DNA of 64,000 bases from Actinomycetota bacterium (lineage in GTDB: Bacteria > Actinomycetota > Acidimicrobiia > Acidimicrobiales > MedAcidi-G1), in the NCBI GenBank assembly GCA_902634555.1, contig CACPKO010000003.1, positions 1 to 64,000 on the forward strand. Reading direction: 5' to 3'. The position numbers were made by a program, and so were the translations under genes. Below the pieces are notes generated by a model, which saw nothing but the letters and a program-made list of their open reading frames with translations, did no database searches and was not told where the DNA came from. Below, in pieces: positions 10,462 to 20,297 of this stretch; the first letter of the stretch is position 1, and the number at the start of each line of letters is the position of its first letter.

Positions 10462-13200
10462 CTAATTATGGGAGATGGCGTCCAATACATTAAGTCTCGA
10501 AGCCCTATAAGCCGGAAGGATCGCGGCAATAATTCCAAAGACTGCTGAAATTGCGAGGTATTGAATGACGGATTTCATCGGTATTGAAAGTTCGCTGACA
10601 ATTGATGTGTCAATGGCAGCAGTTGCAGCAATGCCGAAGAGTATTCCGATGCCAACTCCAAGAATTCCTCCAAATAGGGCAATTATGACTGCTTCCCATC
10701 GGACCATTCTCCGCACTTGGCGTTTTGTCATCCCTATGGCCCGAAGTAAGCCGAGTTCACGGGTTTGCTCATAAACCGAAAGGGCAAGAGTGTTTGTAAT
10801 ACCAAGAACAGCAATCAGTAGCGAGAGGCCAAGGAAAACAGTGATAACGGATAGTATTTGGTCCAGTTGTGCTTCTGCTGATTCTCTAAATTCTCTTTGG
10901 TCTTCAACAGAGAGCTGCGGGTAATCTTGGGTAAAGTTAACGATCTCCGCTCTGGCTTCTAATGGGTCGGCTTGTGAGTTGTAGCGAACGCTCAAAAAAG
11001 AGTCTTGTGCTTGCGGTAAATATTTATCAAAAGTTAGATTATCTACGACCCAGTTACCAAGTAAAGCAGCGTTATTATAAATGCCAGCGATGGTTAAATT
11101 AGCTTCTCGATTCCCCCCAAAATTCACTATCACGCTATCTCCGATTGATAAATCGTTTGTTTCCGCTGGGTCAGCGTGAATTAAAAGAACCCCATCAGAA
11201 TTTTCAGGTATTGGTGAATCTATATTTCCTTCAAGAAGGTCAATGTCCATATGTCGAGAAAGAGTTGTTAGTTCAGTGCTTATTACATCTTTGAAATCAT
11301 CATCAACAGCCATGCCTGAGAAGGCAAATCGGTAGTTGATCACGGAGTCAATTAGTTCTGGTTTTTCTCCTGCAAGTAGGTTCAAATCATTAACAAGATC
11401 AGAAGAAAAACCAGTTGGTGGACCAAAGCCTCCGTCAGAACTTACAAATAGATCTGCGGAGATACTGGTCTCCAGTGTTTTACCCACAGTTGATTTGAGA
11501 GAATCGCTTACTACTGCAGCCATACTCACGAGAGCTAACCCGATTGTTAAAGCGGCAGCGGTAGCAGCGGTTCGGCGTGGCCGACGACTGGCGTTCTCTT
11601 TCGCAAGCCTTCCGGCAACCTTAAATATTTTTTGTATCGGGCTTCCGAGGAGATGGGCAATTGGACGAGTAGCAACAGGGCTAAGAAGGTAGACGCCCCC
11701 GAAGGTGGCTAAAGCGCCAGTAGACAGTATGAGCAGTTGAGGTGCAGTGCTTAAGGCATCGTTAAAGATGCTGACAAGCAACATGGCTACTCCTACGACA
11801 ACAATGGTGATTCCACCAATAAGACGCCTACGCAGGTTTGCCGCTGTGAGAGTTGGTTGATCCCTAAGTGCAGCTACTGGGGGAATAGATCGAACTCGAT
11901 TAGCGGGCCCAATTGAGGATAGAACCGTAGCTCCGACGCCAATGAGTGCAGCGACAATAATCGTTCTAGATCGGATAGGTAAGGCTCCAGACAAGTTGCC
12001 AAATCCGAGAGACTCAAGTAATTCTCGTCCCCCAATTGCTAATGCGTAACCGGCAGTTAGTCCTAATGCACTTGCAAATACCCCAATTAGAACTGCTTCT
12101 AAAATCACAGATTGAGCTACTTGACGTGAAGTTGCTCCTAAAGCTCTTAAGAGGGCAAGTTCCCTTACACGTTGCCCCAACACTATTGAGAAAGTGTTGT
12201 TGATAATGAAGGCACTAACTACGACAGCGATTATTGCGAAAGCCAGCAAAACGTTAGATAGAACATCAACAACAGCGGAGAAATCATCTTCGTTCTCTTT
12301 AGTGATGGTTGCTGCATCAACTACTTCAATCTCTATATCAGTGTAAGACGTCAGAGCAACTTGCAATTCCTCAGGAAATGAAGAAAAGAGACTAGTGAAT
12401 TCATCAGTAAAACCTTCTAGCAAAGACTGCAGAGAGGATTGGACTGTCGGAATATCGGCTCCTTCGTCAACCTCAATTAATATTTCATCAAAAGTTCCGA
12501 TCTCTCCAAAATCTCCAAGAGGTATGTTTCTGTTTAGGAATGTTTGCGCTGTCTCAGTTTCAAAAGCAGACATTGTCGCCCCGGTAGCTTTGTTCTCATC
12601 GGGAGAACGCCAGTTAACGGTGCCGACTAGTTCGAAGGTTCTGTTTCCAAGAGGTCCACTAATTTGGTAAGTATTTCCAACGGCAAAATCGTTATCAGAA
12701 GCAGTATCGGTATCAAGAACAAATTCTCCAATTACTGATTCATCTTCAATAGGGCCAGTCCATTTTGGAGGACGCCCTTCAGCAATAAAGAGTTGTGTTA
12801 ATTCCCCTGTGTCGTAATAGTTGACACCGAATTGAGGAGCACCGACTGTTGTTACTGCTTTTAATTGACCCTCATCATCTATGGTGATCGGCTGAACGTT
12901 GAATGCAAAGATAGAGGGAGCGACAGCTTTGACTCCTGGCACATCAGCGTTAACTATTTCAAGAACTTGCTCTGGTATCGGCACACGTATTGATCTGTCA
13001 GCACCCTGTGGAACTGCTGCTCTTACGACAAGATCTTGGTCACTTCCAATGTCAGCAGATAATTCGTCAAATGAATCACGTAGTCGATCGGTAAGAAAAA
13101 ACGAAGTTGAAAGAAAAGCAACACCGAGTACCACTGCAAAAGTGGTTAATGCATACCGCAACTTTCTGCGGCTGATGTTACGGAGGGTCAGGCGAAACAT
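10462..13200 (-). CDS. ABC transporter permease, FtsX/MacB-like, two permease domains
   Basis: [30 protein letters not shown]-terminus; two copies of the ELxLLRAxGxTxRQV motif (ELALLRALGATSRQV, ELGLLRAIGMTKRQV). Confidence 0.93.
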   Translation of the reverse strand: MFRLTLRNISRRKLRYALTTFAVVLGVAFLSTSFFLTDRLRDSFDELSADIGSDQDLVVRAAVPQGADRSIRVPIPEQVLEIVNADVPGVKAVAPSIFAFNVQPITIDDEGQLKAVTTVGAPQFGVNYYDTGELTQLFIAEGRPPKWTGPIEDESVIGEFVLDTDTASDNDFAVGNTYQISGPLGNRTFELVGTVNWRSPDENKATGATMSAFETETAQTFLNRNIPLGDFGEIGTFDEILIEVDEGADIPTVQSSLQSLLEGFTDEFTSLFSSFPEELQVALTSYTDIEIEVVDAATITKENEDDFSAVVDVLSNVLLAFAIIAVVVSAFIINNTFSIVLGQRVRELALLRALGATSRQVAQSVILEAVLIGVFASALGLTAGYALAIGGRELLESLGFGNLSGALPIRSRTIIVAALIGVGATVLSSIGPANRVRSIPPVAALRDQPTLTAANLRRRLIGGITIVVVGVAMLLVSIFNDALSTAPQLLILSTGALATFGGVYLLSPVATRPIAHLLGSPIQKIFKVAGRLAKENASRRPRRTAATAAALTIGLALVSMAAVVSDSLKSTVGKTLETSISADLFVSSDGGFGPPTGFSSDLVNDLNLLAGEKPELIDSVINYRFAFSGMAVDDDFKDVISTELTTLSRHMDIDLLEGNIDSPIPENSDGVLLIHADPAETNDLSIGDSVIVNFGGNREANLTIAGIYNNAALLGNWVVDNLTFDKYLPQAQDSFLSVRYNSQADPLEARAEIVNFTQDYPQLSVEDQREFRESAEAQLDQILSVITVFLGLSLLIAVLGITNTLALSVYEQTRELGLLRAIGMTKRQVRRMVRWEAVIIALFGGILGVGIGILFGIAATAAIDTSIVSELSIPMKSVIQYLAISAVFGIIAAILPAYRASRLNVLDAISHN

Positions 13201-13937
13201 TAGGCGTCAAGACGCTTAAGAGTGTCAAAAATCTCTTCAGAAGAAGGTGATCGAAGTTCATCTACAATTTTTCCATCAGCAAGGAAAAGAACGCGGTCAG
13301 CGCGACTAGCTGCTGCAGCATCGTGAGTTACCATTACTAAGGTTTGATTCAGGTCGTCCACTGCGGCTCGTAGAAAATCAAGCACTTCGTTGCCGGTGAT
13401 TGAGTCTAGGTTTCCTGTTGGTTCGTCGGCAAAAACAATAGATGGTTGTGAGACGAGAGCTCTAGCTACCGCCACTCGTTGTTGCTGCCCGCCAGATAGT
13501 TGATCTGGTCGGTGGTCAAGACGATTACCGAGTCCTACAGATTCAATTACACGATCCATCCAGGAAGAGTCTGCTTTTTGCCCTGCAAGATCAAGAGGAA
13601 GAGTCAGGTTTTCTCTAGCGTTAAGGGTGGGGAGCAGGTTAAATGATTGGAAGATAAATCCGATTTTGTCTCGGCGTAGCAAAGTAAGTTCTCGATCAGA
13701 GAGATCAGTTAGTGAGACATCGTTAAGAAAAGTTTGTCCGCTAGTAAGAGTGTCAAGCCCTGCTACGCAATGCATTAAGGTTGACTTTCCAGATCCCGAA
13801 GGTCCCATAATGGCAGTAAATTCTCCTTCTTGGAATTCAACATTTACTCCATCAAGAGCTTTTACTTCAGTGTCGCCTTCTCCGTAGATTTTGGTTCCAT
13901 TGAGGACGCGTGCGGCTGCATTTGAAGAAGTGTTCAT
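13200..13937 (-). CDS. ABC transporter ATP-binding protein, LolD/MacB type
   Basis: Walker [10 protein letters not shown], signature [15 protein letters not shown], Walker [13 protein letters not shown]; overlaps the permease. Confidence 0.95.
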   Translation of the reverse strand: MNTSSNAAARVLNGTKIYGEGDTEVKALDGVNVEFQEGEFTAIMGPSGSGKSTLMHCVAGLDTLTSGQTFLNDVSLTDLSDRELTLLRRDKIGFIFQSFNLLPTLNARENLTLPLDLAGQKADSSWMDRVIESVGLGNRLDHRPDQLSGGQQQRVAVARALVSQPSIVFADEPTGNLDSITGNEVLDFLRAAVDDLNQTLVMVTHDAAAASRADRVLFLADGKIVDELRSPSSEEIFDTLKRLDA

Positions 13938-13986
13938 ACAGATATGTTAGGAGCCTCAGAAGCAGATTAGTAAATTATTTAGGAAT

Positions 13987-14490
13987 ATGGAAAAAAAATT
14001 TCAAGTTCAAATTCGATCTATTGAGAAAAAAGATCTTAAGACTGTTTTAGAAATGAATAATTCTGCTGTGCCTGCGGTAAATGAGTTAAATGCGGAAGAT
14101 CTTGAGTGGTATAGCGAAGTTGCAAAAGCTTTTTTTGTAGCTGAACTTGAAGGGAAGTTGGTTGGTTTTCTTGTTGGACTTGATGGGCCGGGGCTACCGT
14201 ATGAAAGCGAAAACTATAAATGGTTTTCAGAACGGTATGAGAGTTTTCTGTATGTCGACCGAGTTGTGGTAGACCCTACAGTTTTTAGTCAAGGGTTAGG
14301 GCAGAATTTTTACCGTGAATTTGTTGAACAATCGGTTGGTTACCAGTTCTTGTGCGCTGAAGTAAATCTTCACCCCCGAAATGATCGCTCACTACGATTT
14401 CATGAGAAATTTGGGTTCACTCCGGTAGGTGAGCAAGACACAGATGGCGGGAAAAAAACAGTTCAGATGCTTGAGTACGAATTCTCTTGA
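13987..14490 (+). CDS. GNAT family N-acetyltransferase
   Basis: FLYVDRVVVDPTVFSQGLGQNFYREF and LHPRNDRSLRFHEKFGFTPVG. Confidence 0.88.
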   Translation: MEKKFQVQIRSIEKKDLKTVLEMNNSAVPAVNELNAEDLEWYSEVAKAFFVAELEGKLVGFLVGLDGPGLPYESENYKWFSERYESFLYVDRVVVDPTVFSQGLGQNFYREFVEQSVGYQFLCAEVNLHPRNDRSLRFHEKFGFTPVGEQDTDGGKKTVQMLEYEFS

Positions 14491-14493
14491 ATT

Positions 14494-14706
14494 TCAACCA
14501 GGAATGATTCGAGTACTAGCTGGCTGATGCCCAGGTGAACCACAGGACCAGCAGAGTTCCTCAAGGTGACCGCGCCAAGTAACTTCACAGAGAGTACATG
14601 TCAGACTTACCCATCCAAGAGGTTCAGTTGACGCTGAAATGCTCTGATCAAGGGGAGTAGATTGCTGAAAAAATGGTTGAAGGGCCATGCGCGGCACCCT
14701 AATCAA
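14494..14706 (-). CDS. Small zinc-ribbon protein
   Basis: Two CxxC knuckles: CTLCEVTWRGHLEELCWSCG; fits the gap between neighbours. Confidence 0.5.
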   Translation of the reverse strand: MIRVPRMALQPFFQQSTPLDQSISASTEPLGWVSLTCTLCEVTWRGHLEELCWSCGSPGHQPASTRIIPG

Positions 14707-14826
14707 GGTTTGAAGCGGAATGGGTGATACTCCTAAGGTTTCGCTTCTCGTATTGCCCTCTAGCCTTTGTTATGAACATGAAATACGGTTTTATAGGAAA
14801 TTAAGATTTATCGCCGAGGAGGCAAA

Positions 14827-15399
14827 GTGACAGAAGAAAATCAAGACATTCCAGCTGTAGATGGATCTAGTCCAAGGCGTACAGAATTTTCTGGACCACC
14901 TCCCATGGTGATAGATGTAGAAAAAAATTACACAGCTGAAATGGTGACTTCAATGGGAACCATGGTTATTCATTTGAATCCGGCATTAGCGCCTAAAACA
15001 GTCAATAATTTTGTTTTTCTTGCTCGCTGGCATTATTACGACGGCATCATATTTCATCGAGTTATAAATGGTTTTGTTGTTCAAGGGGGAGACCCTCAAG
15101 GCACCGGAATGGGTGGCCCTGGATACAAATTTGAAGATGAATTACCTGCACCAGGACGTTATGAACTTGGATCATTAGCGATGGCAAACGCAGGACCAAA
15201 TACTAACGGAAGCCAATTCTTCATTATCACTGGACCGAGTGGTCAAGGTTTACCCCCTCAATATGCATTATTTGGGCAAGTAGTTAAAGGCCTAGAGGTA
15301 GCGGATGCAATGCAACAAGTCCCTACAAATCATAATGATCGACCATTAGATGACATAGTTATTGAGTCAGTGATAGTTACAGAACAAACGGAGGCATAA
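14827..15399 (+). CDS. Peptidylprolyl isomerase, cyclophilin type
   Basis: FHRVINGFVVQGGDPQGTGMGGPGYKFEDE, NTNGSQFFI; GTG start with a GAGGAGG-like RBS. Confidence 0.95.
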   Translation: MTEENQDIPAVDGSSPRRTEFSGPPPMVIDVEKNYTAEMVTSMGTMVIHLNPALAPKTVNNFVFLARWHYYDGIIFHRVINGFVVQGGDPQGTGMGGPGYKFEDELPAPGRYELGSLAMANAGPNTNGSQFFIITGPSGQGLPPQYALFGQVVKGLEVADAMQQVPTNHNDRPLDDIVIESVIVTEQTEA

Positions 15400-15401
15400 A
15401 T

Positions 15402-16271
15402 ATGTCAGCATCAAATTTTGGTATTAAACAAGTAGGGATTGTTGGTGGCGGCCAAATGGGCGGCGGAGTTGCTGAGGTTATGGCTAAAGCAGGCCTTCAA
15501 ACCGTTGTACGAGAAATAAACGCAGAGTTAGCTGAAAAAAGTCAAGCCGGTATTGAAAAATCATTAAATCGGGCTTTAGAGCGCGGCAAATTAGATGAAG
15601 AAGCTCACGCAGCAGTTCTATCCAACCTTTCCTTTACCACCGAACTTGGAGATCTGGCATCTAGTGACCTTGTTGTTGAAGCAGTAGTTGAATCGTATGA
15701 ACTCAAAGCACAGATTTTTTCTGAACTTGATGAAATAGTGACCTCGACAGAAGCAGTTTTGGCAACTAACACATCTTCAATCCCAATTATTGATATCGCA
15801 ATGAATACAAAGCGACCAGAGCAGGTAGTTGGTCTACATTTCTTTAACCCAGCACCCGTAATGAAGTTGGTTGAAGTTATACCATCTGTGCGAACTGCGG
15901 AGTCAGTAATTGCAAACATCACTGGATTTACTACAGAAGTAATAGACAAAACTGTGGTGGCTGCTAAAGATCGTGCAGGCTTTGTTGTAAATATGCTTCT
16001 AGTCCCTTATTTATTGGCTGCGATGAAAATGTATGAAGCTGGACACGCAACAGCAGAAGATATAGATGCAGGAATGAAACTTGGAGCTGCTCACCCTATG
16101 GGGCCATTGGAACTAAGCGACATGATTGGGCTTGACACGATGCTTCTTGTCGGAGAGACATTATTTGAAGAGTATGGAGACGCTTTTTATCTGCCTCCTC
16201 CGTTGTTGAAGCGAATGGTGGGAGCAGGTCAACTTGGTAGAAAATCAGGTCAAGGTTTCTACTCGTATTAG
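15402..16271 (+). CDS. 3-hydroxyacyl/3-hydroxybutyryl-CoA dehydrogenase
   Basis: VGIVGGGQMGGGVAEVMAKAG, ATNTSSIPI, GLHFFNPAPVMKLVEV, AHPMGPLELSDMIGLD. Confidence 0.94.
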   Translation: MSASNFGIKQVGIVGGGQMGGGVAEVMAKAGLQTVVREINAELAEKSQAGIEKSLNRALERGKLDEEAHAAVLSNLSFTTELGDLASSDLVVEAVVESYELKAQIFSELDEIVTSTEAVLATNTSSIPIIDIAMNTKRPEQVVGLHFFNPAPVMKLVEVIPSVRTAESVIANITGFTTEVIDKTVVAAKDRAGFVVNMLLVPYLLAAMKMYEAGHATAEDIDAGMKLGAAHPMGPLELSDMIGLDTMLLVGETLFEEYGDAFYLPPPLLKRMVGAGQLGRKSGQGFYSY

Positions 16272-16277
16272 AGATAA

Positions 16278-17327
16278 GTGTCAGGGGCTATGACACCTAC
16301 TACGCAAACAAAATGTTCACCAATTGGTTTAGTGGTTAACCCGCGCTCTGGAACCGATGTAAGAAGAGCTATAGCAGCGGCGGGCAGCGTCACGGTAGCT
16401 GATAAAGCCAACATTGTCAGAAGAGTGGTTTTAGGAGCACGTGAAGTTGGAGCTACCCGATTTGTAGTACACGGCGATCCTCATCGAATAGTCAGTAGAG
16501 CAACGGAAACGATTCGTGGGTTGGAATTAGATTGGGTTAAAGAACCACTGACATTTTCTGAAACGGACACATCTAACGCTGTTCGCTACATGCGTCAGCA
16601 GGGATGTTCTGTCGTAGTTGTATTAGGTGGTGATGGAACAAATCGGGTAGCAGCACTTGAATGGCCAGACATCCCGGTGATACCGATCTCAACTGGAACC
16701 AACAATGCCTTCCCAGTTTTTGTTGAAGCGACTGTGGCTGGCGCTGCCGCAGGGCACCTCGCGTTAGGAGCGGTTTCTTTAAATGAAGTAGCGCAAAGAT
16801 CTAAGGTTGTTCGACTAGAAGTAAAAGATCAAAACGGGGTACAAGAAGAACCCGACCTAGCTTTAGTAGATGCAGTTGCTGCCCGAGACCGTTATGTGGG
16901 TTCACTTGAATTGTTTGATCCGGAAACTCTTTGCTTAGCGGTATTAACCCAAGCAGACCCCTCTTCTGTCGGATTTTCTGGTGTCGGAGGACTAATAGAA
17001 GAAGTCACTTCAGCAGACGATGACGCTTTTCTTATCCGTTTTGAACCCCCTACGGACAGTAATCGTATAATCCGAGGCCCTACAGCCCCCGGGCATTATG
17101 ACGATCTCGGGTTGTTAGAGGCAAAAAAAATAGAGATAGGCGAAGAGGTAAAAGTTGACGGTCCGGTTCTTCTGGCATTTGACGGTGAACGCAAACGGCG
17201 TCTAGTTGAAGGAGCACAGGCCATAATTCAAGTCAAGCGAGATGGCCCATGGTTGATAGATGTGGCGAAAGTAATGAAATGGGCTACACGTAATGGAACT
17301 TATTTATCAGCAAAGAACACGAACTAG
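16278..17327 (+). CDS. ATP-NAD kinase / AcoX-like protein
   Basis: GLVVNPRSGTDVRR, VVVLGGDGTNRV (GGDGT), ISTGTNNAFP. Confidence 0.8.
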   Translation: MSGAMTPTTQTKCSPIGLVVNPRSGTDVRRAIAAAGSVTVADKANIVRRVVLGAREVGATRFVVHGDPHRIVSRATETIRGLELDWVKEPLTFSETDTSNAVRYMRQQGCSVVVVLGGDGTNRVAALEWPDIPVIPISTGTNNAFPVFVEATVAGAAAGHLALGAVSLNEVAQRSKVVRLEVKDQNGVQEEPDLALVDAVAARDRYVGSLELFDPETLCLAVLTQADPSSVGFSGVGGLIEEVTSADDDAFLIRFEPPTDSNRIIRGPTAPGHYDDLGLLEAKKIEIGEEVKVDGPVLLAFDGERKRRLVEGAQAIIQVKRDGPWLIDVAKVMKWATRNGTYLSAKNTN

Positions 17328-18031
17328 TTCTCAGAAAAAGTTGCCAAAATGTCTGGAAGTTCACTGAAAGATTCAATTACCGGAAAATTGAAACTTGCTG
17401 CAACTGATTCATCTACTTGTTCATGGCCCCAAGTGGAATGGTGGGGGATATGAATAGCACGCCCTTGTATGGACAAGATTGGTAAGACATCTGAAGGTAC
17501 GGAATTCCCTACCATAACGAAATCTTTAACTTCGACAGTATTGCGTTCTAGAAGCTCAATATAGGTGTCTGGATCTTTCTCCTGCACCACTTCGATACCC
17601 ATGAAATAGTGACTAAGGCCACTTGCGTTGATCTTTTTATACTGATCGGCGGGATCGCCCTTAGTTATGAGTAGTAGTTGGTAATCGCCCGAAAGAATTT
17701 TCAAAGTTTCGGCGACTTCCGGAAGAATCTCTACGGGATGCTCAATGATCCACCAACCTGATTCAATAATTGAGGTTGTTAAATCGGCAGTTATTTCTCC
17801 GTTAGTAAGTTCCACCGCAGCCTGAATTGAAGAAAGAGTAAAACTCTTCACTCCGTACCCGTAAAGCTTTACATTATTCCTCTCAATATTCAGTAAAGTC
17901 TCGTCAACGACTCTTCCTTCAACCCACGGCGACAGTAAGTCTCGAAGTTTGGCTTGAGCCGTATCAAAGCGTGCTTGGTTTTCCCAGAGCGTGTCATCTG
18001 CATCTAAACCAAGTGTCAGTGGTGAGGCCAT
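17324..18031 (-). CDS. HAD-superfamily hydrolase
   Basis: GLDADDTLWEN motif I (DxDxT), LLITKGD motif II, VMVGNSVPSDVLP motif IV. Confidence 0.9.
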   Translation of the reverse strand: MASPLTLGLDADDTLWENQARFDTAQAKLRDLLSPWVEGRVVDETLLNIERNNVKLYGYGVKSFTLSSIQAAVELTNGEITADLTTSIIESGWWIIEHPVEILPEVAETLKILSGDYQLLLITKGDPADQYKKINASGLSHYFMGIEVVQEKDPDTYIELLERNTVEVKDFVMVGNSVPSDVLPILSIQGRAIHIPHHSTWGHEQVDESVAASFNFPVIESFSELPDILATFSEN

Positions 18032-18114
18032 GAATAGAGATACTAGGGGAGTTTCAGTTAAATAAGTTTGAGAATCCCCGATTTCACTTTCTCTTCGGAC
18101 TAGCGTTACAGGTT

Positions 18115-18639
18115 ATGCGCCAACTTTGTATGCGAACAGCCTGCAACGGCCCTGCTGTTGTACTAGTGATCATGAACCAGTCTGAACTTACATTCACCGT
18201 ACGAGAACCAGGGGAAATTGATGGTCCCGGAAGAGTCGCTCTTTGTGAGACTCACCTTGACCGCATGAAGGCTCCGATCGGATGGACAATCATTGATGAA
18301 AGAGTTGGAGGTGATGTTGTCGCCTTCGAAAGACCCTTGAATAAAGCAAGCGAACCAGAAGCCACGCCGCAGACAATAACTGAAGCGATTCATCCATTAC
18401 GGTCTCCTTCTGCTGAAACAGTAGAAGATGATTCATCTGTAAAAGAAATGAAGCCTTCAAAAACACCGCTCCTCGCAAGAGCTTTTCTGGGAGTTGACCG
18501 GCATCCGGCAGCAACCACTGGCTCCTCATCAATAGATGAAGATAACGACATCGATTGGGATCAACGAGATCTACAGGACGAGCATGACGAACAGATGTCA
18601 CTTGACGATATGGAGCCATACGAGCCAGACCCTGCATGA
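18115..18639 (+). CDS. DUF3499-like actinobacterial protein
   Basis: MRQLCMRTACNGPAVVLV...VALCETHLDRMKAPIGW resembles the Cys/His-containing N-terminus of DUF3499 proteins; acidic low-complexity tail. Confidence 0.6.
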   Translation: MRQLCMRTACNGPAVVLVIMNQSELTFTVREPGEIDGPGRVALCETHLDRMKAPIGWTIIDERVGGDVVAFERPLNKASEPEATPQTITEAIHPLRSPSAETVEDDSSVKEMKPSKTPLLARAFLGVDRHPAATTGSSSIDEDNDIDWDQRDLQDEHDEQMSLDDMEPYEPDPA

Positions 18640-18671
18640 TTCAAGCCAATTAGTGGGCTTGGAGGTAGGAA

Positions 18672-20228
18672 ATGAAATATTGGTTACTGGCTCTTCTCGG
18701 ATTTTTTATCGGGTCAGTAATTTTTCTTGCTGTTTTTCTTGATGGTGGCTCTGAAGAAGTAGCTAGCACTTCGACTTCCACAACAACGACTTCCACAACA
18801 ACGACTTCTACAACAACGACTTCTACAACAACGACTTCTACAACAACGACTTCTACAACGACGACTTCTACAACAACCATTCCATATGACGGGTGGGTGG
18901 ATCCGGAATCAGTTGGACAACCATGGGGAGACGCTGTAGAAGGAGTTCTTACTTTTAGAGGCTCACCTACTCGAAGTTGGTATGGGAAAGGTCCAGTTCC
19001 AGAAAACCCAATATCGGTTTGGAGTTTCCCAGAAAACAATCGAATGTGTTCAATGACCAGTGTTGGTGGAGTATCTGAACAGTGGTGCGGAATGGGTTGG
19101 ACTGGGCAGCCAACAATCTTCAAGTACGAAGAAGAAACCTGGTTGATATTCGGAGCTTATGACAGCAAAGTTCACTTTGTAAATGCTCAGACTGGAGAAC
19201 GCTTATTACCAGACTTTCCAACTGGAGACATTATTAAAGGGTCAGTAACAGTAGACCCTGATGGATTTCCACTTGTCTATGTTGGGTCAAGAGACAACTA
19301 TCTTCGGATTCTTAGTTTCGATGGAGAAGAACCCCGAGAATTATGGAAAGTTCACGCGTATGATTTTTCACCAACAAAATGGAACAATGACTGGGACTCC
19401 TCTCCATTGGTTATAGACGATTATTTATTCGCTGCTGGAGAAAATAGTAGATTCCATATCTTCCACTTAAATCGCACCTATGACTTAGAAGGTCGCGTAG
19501 TGGTTTCCCCAGAATTAGTAACTGATTTTGCAGGCTGGGATGAAGAACTGATATCAGATGTCGGATCCAATGTTTCTATTGAAACATCTCCGTTAATACT
19601 TGGAGACACACTGTATTTCGCTAATTCAGGTGGTTTGGTACAAGGGTGGGATATCGCTGGTTTATCTGAAGGAATTGAACCAACTCGGGTGTTTAGATTT
19701 TGGGCTGGAGATGATGTTGATGCCACAATCGTTCCCGACGATGAAGGTTATTTATATGTCGGCGTTGAATATGAACGAGCAACACAAAGGTCAAAGGAAA
19801 TAGGTCAAATTATTAAGTTAGACCCTTCTAACCCTGAAGATCCTTTGGTCTGGTCAGTGGAAGATCGCCCTTACCTTAACTCCGGAATATGGGCTACACC
19901 TGCTGTCTATAAAGACATAGTGATTTTTCCGACGGATCAAGGAAAGGTCCATGGCATTGACCGAATTACGGGTGATATTCGCTGGACTTTGGAACTTTCT
20001 GGGAAAGCATGGTCTTCACCAGCCATTGTGGACGGGGTCATGGTTTTAGGTGACTGTTCAGGCCAATTAAGAGCTTTTGACCTATCGGATACTTCTATTG
20101 CTCCTCCACAACTTTGGAGAGTGAGAACAGAGGGCTGTATTGAAGCTACAGCAGTGATTTGGGAAGGCACAGTTTATGCAGGTTCTCGTGACGGCTACTT
20201 GTATGCTTTCCGCGACTTTATACAGTGA
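18672..20228 (+). CDS. Membrane-anchored PQQ-like beta-propeller protein with Thr-rich linker
   Basis: N-terminal TM (WLLALLGFFIGSVIFLAVFL), STTTT repeat linker, repeated blades such as VYVGSRDNYLRIL, TDQGKVHGIDRITGDIRWTLELSGKAWSSPAIVDG, YAGSRDGYLYAF. Confidence 0.8.
   Translation: MKYWLLALLGFFIGSVIFLAVFLDGGSEEVASTSTSTTTTSTTTTSTTTTSTTTTSTTTTSTTTTSTTTIPYDGWVDPESVGQPWGDAVEGVLTFRGSPTRSWYGKGPVPENPISVWSFPENNRMCSMTSVGGVSEQWCGMGWTGQPTIFKYEEETWLIFGAYDSKVHFVNAQTGERLLPDFPTGDIIKGSVTVDPDGFPLVYVGSRDNYLRILSFDGEEPRELWKVHAYDFSPTKWNNDWDSSPLVIDDYLFAAGENSRFHIFHLNRTYDLEGRVVVSPELVTDFAGWDEELISDVGSNVSIETSPLILGDTLYFANSGGLVQGWDIAGLSEGIEPTRVFRFWAGDDVDATIVPDDEGYLYVGVEYERATQRSKEIGQIIKLDPSNPEDPLVWSVEDRPYLNSGIWATPAVYKDIVIFPTDQGKVHGIDRITGDIRWTLELSGKAWSSPAIVDGVMVLGDCSGQLRAFDLSDTSIAPPQLWRVRTEGCIEATAVIWEGTVYAGSRDGYLYAFRDFIQ
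18768..18877 (+). repeat. 15-bp tandem repeat (acttctacaacaacg) encoding the (T)TTTS linker
   Basis: Direct reading: caacaacgacttcta unit repeated about 6-7 times with c/t and a/g variants. Confidence 0.93.
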
Positions 20229-20258
20229 AATTAGTTCGGATAGATTTAGAGTAAACGA

Positions 20259-20280
20259 CGGAACAAAAGGTTCCGATTTT
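20259..20280 (+). terminator. Candidate weak intrinsic terminator/hairpin
   Basis: CGGAAC-aaaag-GTTCCG followed by attttaaaa, between the beta-propeller gene and the acyl-CoA dehydrogenase gene. Confidence 0.35.
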
Positions 20281-20297
20281 AAAAGAGGACGCATTAC

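Noticed and set aside
18768-18877. Possible CRISPR-like repeat array
   Set aside because: 15-bp units with no spacers, in frame with the coding sequence; it is a protein linker repeat.
18650-19123. 157-aa minus-strand ORF with (VVVEV)n repeats
   Set aside because: Antisense reading of the Thr-rich tandem repeat inside the beta-propeller gene; no start/RBS or family support.
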